64,000 nucleotides of DNA, taken from Streptomyces humidus (lineage in GTDB: Bacteria; Actinomycetota; Actinomycetes; Streptomycetales; Streptomycetaceae). This document shows, one piece after another, positions 49,371 to 56,811 of the stretch. Below the pieces are notes generated by a model, which did no database searches, had not been told where the DNA came from, and saw only the letters and a program-made list of their open reading frames with translations. How positions within the stretch are numbered: the stretch's first letter is position 1; each line of letters starts with the position of its first letter. Position numbers and translations under genes: made by a program. The stretch covers positions 123,947 to 187,946 of the forward strand of contig NZ_BMTL01000019.1 in the NCBI RefSeq assembly GCF_014649655.1, given 5' to 3'.

Positions 49371-49991
49371 TCACTCCTGCGTGAGGAGGCTCTCGGCGAG
49401 GAACTCGCCGACATGCGCGAGGACCTCTTCGCGGTCCGAGCCGGGCAAGCCGACGGCGACATGGATGGAGAATCCGTCGAGCAGGGCTCGCAGCCGGGTC
49501 GCGAACCGGTCGGGGTCCGTCCGCCGGAACTCGCCCCGTGACATCCCTTCCGCCAGCAGGGCGACCAGGTCGCGGTGCCAGGCGTCCTCGATGGCCGCCT
49601 GACGGTCGCGGGCGTCCGCGGCGTCGCCGAGGGCGGCGTTCTGCGCGCGGTTCCAGACCTCCAGCCAGAGCGTCCAGTGCGGGTCGCGGTGGCCGTCGGG
49701 CACGTACAGGTCGATGTAGACGTCGAGGCGCTCGCGCACGGGAGCGGCACGGGCCAGCAGCCGGGCACGCTCGGCGCCCAGCCGGCCCTCGCTCCACTCC
49801 AGGGTGCGCAGCAGGAGCTCGTCCTTGGAGTGGAAGTAGTAGAGGAGATGACCGCTGCTCATGTCGACCTCGCGGCCGAGCGCCGCCATGGTGAGCTTCT
49901 CCAGACCGCGCTCGGCGATCATCCTCATGGCGGCGGCCAGGACGTCCTCGCGGGGCGGGGCGTTCCTGCGCGCCCGTGCCGCTCCGGCCAT
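49371..49991 (-). CDS. TetR-family regulator of the urease-like/agmatine deiminase operon
   Basis: 206 residues: N-terminal TetR HTH (REDVLAAAMRMIAERGLEKLTMAALGREVDMSSGHLLYYFHSKDELLLRTL) and a helical ligand-binding C-terminus (DVYIDLYVPDGHRDPHWTLWLEVWNRA) similar in layout to BetI-type members. It is the last gene of the ureAB-ureC-aguA-tetR run, 39 bases after aguA, and probably binds the palindromes on that operon's promoter (inference). Confidence 0.9.
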   Translation of the reverse strand: MAGAARARRNAPPREDVLAAAMRMIAERGLEKLTMAALGREVDMSSGHLLYYFHSKDELLLRTLEWSEGRLGAERARLLARAAPVRERLDVYIDLYVPDGHRDPHWTLWLEVWNRAQNAALGDAADARDRQAAIEDAWHRDLVALLAEGMSRGEFRRTDPDRFATRLRALLDGFSIHVAVGLPGSDREEVLAHVGEFLAESLLTQE

Positions 49992-50030
49992 GTCCCGGCT
50001 CCTTCTGTCCTCGGTCGTCGGCTCCGGGTC

Positions 50031-51065
50031 TCAGACCCTCGGCTGCTGCTGAGTGATGCAGTGGATGCCACCGCCACCGGAGAAGATCGTACGGGCGTCG
50101 ACGAGGGTGACCGTCCGCTCCGGGAACAGCCGGCGGAAGACTTCCGCCGCGAGTTCGTCGCGCGGGTCGTCGAAGGCGCACAGCACCACGCCGCCGTTGC
50201 AGAGGTAGTGGTTGATGTAGGAGTAGTCGGCCCAGTGCCCGTCGGCCTCCAGGACGGTGGGGGCGGCGACCTCGACGACCTCCAGCCGGCGGCCTTGCGC
50301 GTCCGTCTGCGCCTTCAGCAGCCCGATGGTCTCCTTCGTCACCTCGTGGTCGGGGTGCGCCGGGTCCGGCTGGTGGTGGGCGACTACGACTCCGGGCCGG
50401 GCGAAGGCGGCGACGATGTCCACGTGGCCGAGGGTGCCGAAGCCTTGCGGGGGATAGTCGCCGGTGAGGCCGCGGGGCAGCCAGACGGCCTTGCGGGTGC
50501 CGAGCATGGCGTGGATCTCGGCCTCGACCTCCTCCCGTGTCCATCCGGGATTGCGCTCGGGGCCGAGCTGGACCGTCTCCGTCAGCAGAACCGTGCCCTC
50601 GCCGTCGACGTGGATGCCACCGCCCTCGTTGACCAGCCGCGAGGCGTACGTCCTGGCCCCCGCGAGGTCGGCGACCTGGGCGGCGATCTTCGCGTCGTGC
50701 TCCCAGCGGGCCCAGGACTGTGCGCCCCAGCCGTTGAACGTCCAGTCGACGGCGGCCAGTTCACGGCCGTCGGTGAGGAACGTCGGGCCGATGTCGCGCA
50801 TCCACGCGTCGTCCAGCTCGCGCTCGACCGTCTGCACGCCGGGGCCGAGCAGGGCTCGGGCGTCCGCCGACTGTCCGGGGCCGCACACCACGGTCACCGG
50901 CTCGAAGCGGTCTATCGCGCGGGCGACCGAGGCCCAGGCGATGCGCGAGGCGGCGAGGTCCTCCGGGTCGTCGAAGGTGGGATTGGGGCCCGGCCACGCC
51001 ATCCAGGTGCGTTCGTGCGGGGCCCACTCGGCGGGCATGCGGAAGCCGTCGTCGGCAGCAGACAT
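50031..51065 (-). CDS. aguA: Agmatine deiminase
   Basis: Converts agmatine to N-carbamoylputrescine plus ammonia. 344 residues of the pentein fold: MPAEWAPHERTWMAWPGPNPTF, DDAWMRDIGPTFL, LVNEGGGIHVDGEGTVLLTE, GHVDIVAAFARPG, ADYSYINHYLCNGGVVLCAFDDPRD and the catalytic Cys in IFSGGGGIHCITQQQP. It starts 9 bases after the ureC stop. No N-carbamoylputrescine amidohydrolase (aguB) is adjacent. Confidence 0.95.
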   Translation of the reverse strand: MSAADDGFRMPAEWAPHERTWMAWPGPNPTFDDPEDLAASRIAWASVARAIDRFEPVTVVCGPGQSADARALLGPGVQTVERELDDAWMRDIGPTFLTDGRELAAVDWTFNGWGAQSWARWEHDAKIAAQVADLAGARTYASRLVNEGGGIHVDGEGTVLLTETVQLGPERNPGWTREEVEAEIHAMLGTRKAVWLPRGLTGDYPPQGFGTLGHVDIVAAFARPGVVVAHHQPDPAHPDHEVTKETIGLLKAQTDAQGRRLEVVEVAAPTVLEADGHWADYSYINHYLCNGGVVLCAFDDPRDELAAEVFRRLFPERTVTLVDARTIFSGGGGIHCITQQQPRV

Positions 51066-51074
51066 GAGTGATCC

Positions 51075-52745
51075 TCAGAGGAAGTACAGGCGGTTGAGTG
51101 AGACGGACTCGGCCGGTTCGGAGCGCAGCGGCTCGCCGTCGAGGGTGACCAGGCCGGTGCGCTGGTCGACGTCGACCGCTCCGGTGCGGGAGTTCAGGCG
51201 CAGGTCGGCGGGGCCGATGCCGCGGGTGCCGCGGACGGCGACCCTGCGGCGGCGGGTGGGCATCGAGTCGCCGCCCTGGTCGAGGGCCGCCCGGGCGACG
51301 AAGGCGACCGAGATGTCGGCGGGCGTGGCGCCGTACGCCCCGAACTGCGGTCCGAGGACGAGGGGTTCGCAGGTGTCGGTGGCCGCGTTCGGGTCGCCGG
51401 TCACTCCGTACGCGGGGAAGCCCGACTTGAGCACCAGCTGGGGCTTGGCGCCGAAGTACTCGGGGCGCCACAGCACGATGTCGGCGAGCTTGCCGACCTC
51501 GATCGATCCGACCTCGTGCGAGAGTCCGTGCGCGATGGCCGGGTTGACGGTCAGCTTGGCGATGTAGCGCAGGACGCGCTCGTTGTCGTCCTCGTGCGGG
51601 GCGCCGAACTCGCTCTTCATCTTGCCGGCCATGGCGAAGGTGCGGCGGACGGTCTCGCCCGCGCGGCCCATGCCCTGCGCGTCGGAGGAGGTGATGCCGA
51701 TCGCGCCCAGGTCGTGCAGCACGTCCTCGGCGCCCATCGTCCCGGCGCGGATGCGGTCGCGGGCCATGGCGGCGTCGCCGGGCAGGTCGGTCTTCAGCGC
51801 GTGGACGGAGACGATCATGCCGTAGTGCTCGGCGACGGCGTCCCGGCCGAAGGGGAGCGTGGGGTTGGTGGAGGAGCCGATGACGTTCGGCACGCCGGCC
51901 ATCTTCAGCACGTTGGGCACATGGCCGCCGCCGCAGCCCTCGATGTGGAAGGCGTGGATCGTGCGGCCTTCCAGGACGCTCAGGGTGTCCTCGACCGACA
52001 GGCACTCGTTCAGCCCGTCGCTGTGCAGGGCGACCTGGACGTCGTACTCCTCGGCGACCCGCAACGCCGTGTCCAGAGCACGGGTGTGGGCGCCCGTGTC
52101 CTCGTGCACCTTGAAGCCCAGGGCGCCTCCCTCGGCGAGCGCCTCGACCAGGGGGGCCTCGTGCGAGGACGAACCGCGGCCCAGGAAGCCGATGTTGACC
52201 GGCCAGGCGTCGAAGGCGTTGAACGCGTGCCGCAGCGCCCAGGGCGAGTTGACCCCGACGCCCCACACCGGCCCGAACTCCTGCCCGATGATCGTGGTCA
52301 CGCCGGAGGCCAGCGAGGCCTCCATGATGCGCGGCGACAGCAGATGCACATGGGTGTCGACGGCGCCGGCGGTGGCGATGAGGCCCTCGCCGGACACGAT
52401 CGTGGTGCCCGTGCCGACGACGACCTCCACCCCTTCCAGGGTGTCGGGGTTCCCGGCGCGTCCGATCGCGTGGATCCGGCCCTCCCGGATCCCGATGGAC
52501 GTCTTGCGGATCCCCTGCACGGCGTCGATGACCACGACGTTGCTGATGACGACGTCGCAGGTGTCGCGGACGGCGGCGGCCTTGAGGTGCAGTCCGTCGC
52601 GGGCGGTCTTGCCGAAGCCGACGAGGAACTCGTCGCCGGGCAGCTGGGAGTCGGACTCCACCCGGACGACGAGGCCCGAGTCGCCGAGCCGGAGGCGGTC
52701 GCCTGCGCGGGGGCCGTGGGTGGCGGCGTACTCGTAGGGGTTCAC
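51075..52745 (-). CDS. Divergent urease alpha-subunit-like amidohydrolase
   Basis: 556 residues, GTG start overlapping the previous stop (GTGA). The nickel-site pattern of urease is kept: DTHVHLLSP (His-x-His), FKVHEDTG (carbamylated Lys and His), ALHSDGLNE, HAFHIEGCGGGH and SSDAQGMGR (Asp). However, the mobile-flap motif that reads MVCHHL in canonical urease is VSVHAL here, so the conserved flap Cys is replaced by Val while the next His is kept. The GTGPAAGTHATTCTPGPW-type loop is replaced by FGPVWGVGVNSPW, and RIRRET by RIRAGT. Accessory genes ureD/E/F/G are absent nearby. Urease family is clear; urea as substrate is doubtful. Confidence 0.85.
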   Translation of the reverse strand: MNPYEYAATHGPRAGDRLRLGDSGLVVRVESDSQLPGDEFLVGFGKTARDGLHLKAAAVRDTCDVVISNVVVIDAVQGIRKTSIGIREGRIHAIGRAGNPDTLEGVEVVVGTGTTIVSGEGLIATAGAVDTHVHLLSPRIMEASLASGVTTIIGQEFGPVWGVGVNSPWALRHAFNAFDAWPVNIGFLGRGSSSHEAPLVEALAEGGALGFKVHEDTGAHTRALDTALRVAEEYDVQVALHSDGLNECLSVEDTLSVLEGRTIHAFHIEGCGGGHVPNVLKMAGVPNVIGSSTNPTLPFGRDAVAEHYGMIVSVHALKTDLPGDAAMARDRIRAGTMGAEDVLHDLGAIGITSSDAQGMGRAGETVRRTFAMAGKMKSEFGAPHEDDNERVLRYIAKLTVNPAIAHGLSHEVGSIEVGKLADIVLWRPEYFGAKPQLVLKSGFPAYGVTGDPNAATDTCEPLVLGPQFGAYGATPADISVAFVARAALDQGGDSMPTRRRRVAVRGTRGIGPADLRLNSRTGAVDVDQRTGLVTLDGEPLRSEPAESVSLNRLYFL

Positions 52746-53434
52746 GCTTCTGCTCCCAGGTATCCGCAGGCGGCGGCCCGGCGCAGGGCCTCTTCACGGG
52801 CTCCCGGGGCGTCCAGCGGCCCGTCGACCAGGCCGGCGAAGCCGATCGCCACCCGCTCGCCCCCGATGGGCAGCAGCCCGACCTCGGCGCTCTCCCCCGG
52901 CCCGAAGCGCACGGAGGACCCGGCGGGGACGGCGAGCCGCATCCCGTAGGCGGCGTCCCGCGCGAAGTCCAGCCTCGGGTTGGCCTCGAAGAAGTGGAAG
53001 TGGGACGTGACGGAGACGGGCACGGCGGCGGTGTTGACGACGGTCAGCCGCACGACCGCCTGGGGCTCGTCGTACCCCGGCCCCGGCAGCAGCGCGCCCG
53101 GCCCCTGGCCCTCGGCGCCGTGGGCCTCGTGCGCGCCGATCGGGTCGGAGACGACGGCGAGCCGTGAGCCGTCGTCGAAGACGGCCTCGACGTGCACCTC
53201 GGTGACGACGTCCGCGACGCCCGGCAGGACGTCGTCGGGGCCGAGGACCGAGCGGGCACGCTCGATCGCCTCGGCGAGCCGGACGCCGTCGCGGGCCGCC
53301 TCGCAGACCGTGTCCGCGATGAGCGCCGTCGCCTCCGGCACGTTGAGCCGCAGTCCGCGGGCCCTTCTCGCCCGGGCCAGCTCGGCGGCCCCGAAGAGCA
53401 GCAGCCGGTCCCGCTCGGTGGGGGTGAGTCGCAC
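52742..53434 (-). CDS. Fused urease gamma-beta-like subunit
   Basis: 230 residues. Residues 1-100 match UreA (RLTPTERDRLLLFGAAELARARRARGLRLNVPEATALIADTVCEAARDG, EVHVEAVFDDGSRLAVV); residues about 130-225 match UreB (VVNTAAVPVSVTSHFHFFEANPRLDFARDAAYGMRLAVPAGSSVRFGPGESAEV). Such gamma-beta fusions occur in some actinobacterial and Helicobacter ureases. The GTG at 53434 has GGGAGG 4 bases upstream; the frame extends to 53464 but would enter the operator. Coupled to the alpha-like gene. Confidence 0.88.
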   Translation of the reverse strand: MRLTPTERDRLLLFGAAELARARRARGLRLNVPEATALIADTVCEAARDGVRLAEAIERARSVLGPDDVLPGVADVVTEVHVEAVFDDGSRLAVVSDPIGAHEAHGAEGQGPGALLPGPGYDEPQAVVRLTVVNTAAVPVSVTSHFHFFEANPRLDFARDAAYGMRLAVPAGSSVRFGPGESAEVGLLPIGGERVAIGFAGLVDGPLDAPGAREEALRRAAACGYLGAEA

Positions 53435-53452
53435 ATGGCCTCCCTGTCCATC

Positions 53453-53470
53453 TTTGAGCAGCACTCTAAA
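53453..53470 (-). promoter_or_regulatory. Operator copy 1 on the ureAB promoter
   Basis: TTTGAGCAGCACTCTAAA: imperfect palindrome of the GAGC-N3-GCTC type that overlaps the candidate -10, 19 bases upstream of the ureAB start. It shares TTGAGCAGCxCTC with copy 2. Likely site for the TetR encoded in the operon. Confidence 0.65.
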
Positions 53471-53491
53471 CGCTCTGCTCGATGATCAGAA
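53463..53491 (-). promoter_or_regulatory. Candidate promoter of the ureAB-ureC-aguA-tetR operon
   Basis: Minus strand TTCTGA (53491-53486), 17 bases, TAGAGT (53468-53463), the latter fitting the TAGRRT -10 consensus except one base. Operator copy 1 covers the -10, which would allow direct repression. Confidence 0.5.
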
Positions 53492-53505
53492 GGTTCGGAG
53501 CAGAC

Positions 53506-53526
53506 TTTTCGAGCAGCGCTCAAAAA
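53506..53526. promoter_or_regulatory. Operator copy 2 upstream of the ureAB promoter
   Basis: TTTT-C-GAGC-AGC-GCTC-A-AAAA, a near-perfect palindrome 15 bases upstream of the -35. Between the copies lies a further half-site pair (CTCTGCTC at 53472-53479 and GAGCAGAC at 53498-53505). Confidence 0.65.
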
Positions 53527-53568
53527 GCGGGACACGAGGGTGCCCCACGGAACACCGCGGGGCCGAAG

Positions 53569-53622
53569 CGTCGCAGGGCCAGAACGTCGCAGGGCCACCC
53601 CGGCGGGGGTGGCCCTGCGACG
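53569..53622 (-). terminator. Repeat-built terminator between ilvE and the ureAB promoter region
   Basis: CGTCGCAGGGCCA occurs as a direct repeat (53569-53581 and 53585-53597); the second copy begins a perfect 17-bp stem (53585-53601 with 53606-53622, GGCG loop). It lies 48 bases beyond the ilvE stop on the minus strand. The first copy could pair with the same 3' arm. Confidence 0.75.
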
Positions 53623-53669
53623 ACGTCGGCCGAGAAGGCCGGAGACCGGGTCAGGTCCTGGCCCGAGTC

Positions 53670-54758
53670 CTAGCCCAGCCGGTGCATCCAGCCGTGCTTG
53701 TCCTCGGCCGTGCCGCGCTGGATGTCCAGCAGGGCCTGCCGGAGCCTGAGGGTGACCTCGCCGGGCTCGCCGCCCGACTGCTGCCACTCGCCTCCGGTGC
53801 GCTTGACCGTGCCGACCGGGGTGATCACGGCGGCGGTGCCGCAGGCGAAGACCTCGTGCAGCGCGCCGCTCTCGGAGTCGCGCTGCCACTGGTCGACGGA
53901 GACGCGGCCCTCCTCGGCCTCGTAGCCCAGGTCGCGGGCGACGGCGAGGAGGCTGTCGCGGGTGACGCCCTCCAGGATGGAGCCGGTCAGCGAGGGCGTG
54001 ACGATCTTGTTCCCGTAGACGAAGTACAGGTTCATGCCGCCGAGCTCCTCGACCCACTTGCGCTCGACCGCGTCGAGGTAGCAGACCTGGGCGCAGCCCT
54101 GCTCGGCGGCCTCCGCCTGGGCGAGCAGGGAGGCGGCGTAGTTGCCGCCCGTCTTCGCGTCGCCCATGCCGCCGGGGACGGCGCGGACGTGGTCCTCGGA
54201 GACCCAGATGGAGACGGGCTTGACGCCGCCCGGGAAGTAGGCGCCGGCCGGCGAGGCGATCACGATGAAGAGGTACTCGTTGGCCGGCTTCACGCCCAGG
54301 CCGACCTCGGTCGCGATCATGAAGGGGCGCAGGTAGAGGGACTCCTCACCGCCGTGCGCGGGCACCCAGTCCTTGTCCTGCCCGACGAGCGCGTCACAGG
54401 CCTCGATGAACGTCTCGACCGGCAGCTCGGGCATGGCCAGGCGGCGGGCGGAGCGCTGGAACCGCTTGGCGTTCTGGTCCGGGCGGAAGGTGGCGACGGA
54501 GCCGTCGGGACGGCGGTAGGCCTTCAGCCCCTCGAAGATCTCCTGCGCGTAGTGCAGGACGTTGGTGGCCGGGTCGAGGGGGATCGGCGCGTACGGGACG
54601 AGCTGACCGTCGTGCCAGCCGCGGCCCTCGGTCCACCTGATCGTCACCATGTGGTCGGTGAAGTGGCGGCCGAAGCCGGGGTTCGCCAGGATCGCCTCGC
54701 GCTCGGCGGCGGAGAGCGGGCTGGCGGAGGGCTTGAGCTCGATCGTGGGCGTCGTCAT
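53670..54758 (-). CDS. ilvE: Branched-chain amino-acid aminotransferase
   Basis: PLP-dependent final step of Val/Leu/Ile synthesis. 362 residues: HYAQEIFEGLKAYRRPDGSVATFRPDQNAKRFQRSARRLAMPELP, LYLRPFMIAT, KTGGNYAASLLAQAEA (PLP Lys of the fold-type IV enzymes is the K in AVERKWVEELGGMNLYFV), EVFACGTAAVITPVG. The ATG at 54758 has AAGGA about 10 bases upstream; the open frame to 54842 is not needed. Confidence 0.95.
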   Translation of the reverse strand: MTTPTIELKPSASPLSAAEREAILANPGFGRHFTDHMVTIRWTEGRGWHDGQLVPYAPIPLDPATNVLHYAQEIFEGLKAYRRPDGSVATFRPDQNAKRFQRSARRLAMPELPVETFIEACDALVGQDKDWVPAHGGEESLYLRPFMIATEVGLGVKPANEYLFIVIASPAGAYFPGGVKPVSIWVSEDHVRAVPGGMGDAKTGGNYAASLLAQAEAAEQGCAQVCYLDAVERKWVEELGGMNLYFVYGNKIVTPSLTGSILEGVTRDSLLAVARDLGYEAEEGRVSVDQWQRDSESGALHEVFACGTAAVITPVGTVKRTGGEWQQSGGEPGEVTLRLRQALLDIQRGTAEDKHGWMHRLG

Positions 54759-54949
54759 GAGTGGTTGTCCTTCACCGGTTGTGTGTGACGGGCCGCGCTC
54801 ACGTCCGTACGGCCAGTGGCCGGCGTCAGGACGTTCGAGCATTGCCTGATACCGCGGCTCCGCGTTCGATTATCGCAAGCGGGGTCCACGGAAGAAAACG
54901 GCGTGAATGCGACCCGGGGTCGATGGTGACACCCGGCAGGACATACGAG

Positions 54950-54984
54950 AAGCCGCCGGGCGCTTGATGCGGCCCCGGCGGCTT
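54950..54984 (-). terminator. Terminator after leuB
   Basis: AAGCCGCCGGG (54950-54960) and CCCGGCGGCTT (54974-54984), perfect 11-bp stem with a 13-base loop, 55 bases after the leuB stop on the minus strand. Confidence 0.8.
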
Positions 54985-55039
54985 CGTTGGGTCTCCGTCC
55001 GGCTCCTGGGGAGCCGGGGAGTCGCGTCGTGCGCCGGGG

Positions 55040-56083
55040 TCAGCCGGCTACTCGTGCGGAGAGCGCGTCGCCGATCTCCGAGGTGCTGCGCGCGGGCAGC
55101 GTGCCGCGCTCCGCCAGGTCGGCGGAGACGGCGTCCTCGATGCGGACCGCCTCGGCGTCGTGACCGAGGTGGCGCAGCAGCAGGGCGACGGACAGGACCG
55201 TGGCGGTCGGGTCGGCCTTGCCCTGGCCTGCGATGTCCGGGGCCGAGCCGTGCACGGGCTCGAACATGGAGGGGAACTCGCCGGAGGGGTTGATGTTCCC
55301 GCTCGCGGCGACGCCGATGCCGCCGGAGACGGCCGCGGCGAGGTCGGTGATGATGTCTCCGAAGAGGTTGTCGGTGACGATCACGTCGAACCGCGCGGGG
55401 TCGGTGACCAGGTAGATCGTCGCGGCGTCCACGTGGATGTAGTCCGTGGTGACGTCGGGGAACTCCTGGGCCACCGCGTTGAAGACGTTCGTCCACAGGT
55501 GACCGGCGAAGGCCAGCACGTTGTTCTTGTGGACCAGCGTGAGCTTCTTGCGGGGGCGGGCCTGGGCGCGGGCGAAGGCGTCGCGGACCACGCGCTCGAC
55601 ACCGAAGGCCGTGTTCACGGAGACCTCGGTGGCGACCTCGTGCGGGGTGCCCTTGCGGATCGTGCCGCCGTTGCCGGTGTACGGGCCCTCGGTGCCCTCG
55701 CGGACCACGATGAAGTCGATCTCGGGCTGGCCTGCCAGCGGGGTGGCCACGCCGGGGAGCAGCTTCGAGGGGCGCAGGTTGACGTGGTGGTCGAAGAGGA
55801 AGCGCAGCTTGAGCAGGAAGCCCCGCTCCAGGACGCCCGAGGGCACGCTCGGGTCGCCGATCGCACCGAGCAGGATCGCGTCGTGCTGCTTGAGCGCCTC
55901 CGCGTCGGCGTCGGTGAGAGTCTCACCGGTGGCGTGGTAGCGCCGGGCGCCGAAGTCGTACTCCTTGGTCTCCAGCTTCACGTCCTGCGGGAGGACGGCG
56001 GAGAGGACCTTGAGACCCTCGGCCACGACCTCCTGGCCGATGCCGTCACCGGGGATCACTGCGAGATTGAGGCTGCGAGACAT
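55040..56083 (-). CDS. leuB: 3-isopropylmalate dehydrogenase
   Basis: Oxidative decarboxylation of 3-isopropylmalate in leucine synthesis. 347 residues of the isocitrate/isopropylmalate dehydrogenase family: LNLAVIPGDGIGQEVVAEGLKVL, GAIGDPSVPSGVLERG, VVREGTEGPYTGNGG, YIHVDAATIYLVTDPARFDVIVTDNLFGDIITDLAAAVSGGIGVAASGNI. Length and the short, HIT-type actinobacterial form fit LeuB. Confidence 0.95.
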   Translation of the reverse strand: MSRSLNLAVIPGDGIGQEVVAEGLKVLSAVLPQDVKLETKEYDFGARRYHATGETLTDADAEALKQHDAILLGAIGDPSVPSGVLERGFLLKLRFLFDHHVNLRPSKLLPGVATPLAGQPEIDFIVVREGTEGPYTGNGGTIRKGTPHEVATEVSVNTAFGVERVVRDAFARAQARPRKKLTLVHKNNVLAFAGHLWTNVFNAVAQEFPDVTTDYIHVDAATIYLVTDPARFDVIVTDNLFGDIITDLAAAVSGGIGVAASGNINPSGEFPSMFEPVHGSAPDIAGQGKADPTATVLSVALLLRHLGHDAEAVRIEDAVSADLAERGTLPARSTSEIGDALSARVAG

Positions 56084-56254
56084 GCGGGAACCCTACTCCT
56101 CGTCCCATGGGATGACATGGACCGTCCGTCATGCGGACAGCCGCGTCGTGGGCGGACGCGGGGTCCGAGGGGCGGCGCGGACCCCCGAGTCCCGTTCGGG
56201 CGCCCGCGTCGCACCCTGGCCGGGTGCGGCTCCCGGACTGCGGGGAGAGTGGCC

Positions 56255-56386
56255 TCAGTGGCCGGTCTCGCCGCCGTTGTCGCGTCGGTCGAGAGCGCGC
56301 TGCAGAGCGGCGGCGGCGTTCTTGCGGTCGGACTCGCTCGTACGGGAGACATGACGGACTCGGCGGCGGACGGTCGTCTCGGCCAT
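56255..56386 (-). CDS. 43-residue basic protein of unknown function
   Basis: MAETTVRRRVRHVSRTSESDR then KNAAAALQRALDRRDNGGETGH: a basic N-terminus and a short amphipathic helix. Codon bias is typical for the genome, and GGAG lies 10 bases upstream of the ATG at 56386. The in-frame extension to 56527 has a random composition and is rejected. It lies upstream of leuB on the same strand. No family recognised. Confidence 0.6.
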   Translation of the reverse strand: MAETTVRRRVRHVSRTSESDRKNAAAALQRALDRRDNGGETGH

Positions 56387-56718
56387 GGGGAATCGACTCC
56401 TTCGAATTCCAGGGAGTGCCAAAGGGGTGACGAGACTCCCCCTCTGCCTAATGGGCGGGGGGCGCCCCCAAGGGGCGGGAGCGGACCGCAGGGGTTGCCT
56501 GCCGGAGGTCCGGATCACGACCGCCATGCGCTTGATCGAGCGAGACGTTCGGCTCCTACAAAGCTAAGGGAGGAGCGCGCGGCTGTCTCCACAGTTACTC
56601 GGACTTCCTACTATCTGAGACGGAGCGCCGGTTCTCTAACCACTCACGGCATGTTGACCGGTTAACACGAGGCATGGCGCCCTGGTGAGGGCCCCGCCCG
56701 GCGCCGTGGGAAACGCGA
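56387..56718. other. 332-base gap upstream of the 43-residue gene
   Basis: The part 56560-56680 is AT-richer, with TTGACCGGTTAACACG and GATAGT words on one or the other strand; it probably contains the promoter for the 43-residue gene. No gene is visible. Confidence 0.45.
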
Positions 56719-56743
56719 AGGGCCGGGCGCATCGCCCGGCCCT
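56719..56743 (-). terminator. Terminator after pruA
   Basis: AGGGCCGGGCG (56719-56729), CAT loop, CGCCCGGCCCT (56733-56743): perfect 11-bp stem, 69 bases beyond the pruA stop on the minus strand. Related CCCGGCCCTC words recur between the stem and the stop. Confidence 0.75.
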
Positions 56744-56811
56744 CGTGTCATCCGGCGCTCTTGCCACCCGGCCCTCTTGTCACCCGGCCGGTCCCGGCCC
56801 CGGTGCGCGCG

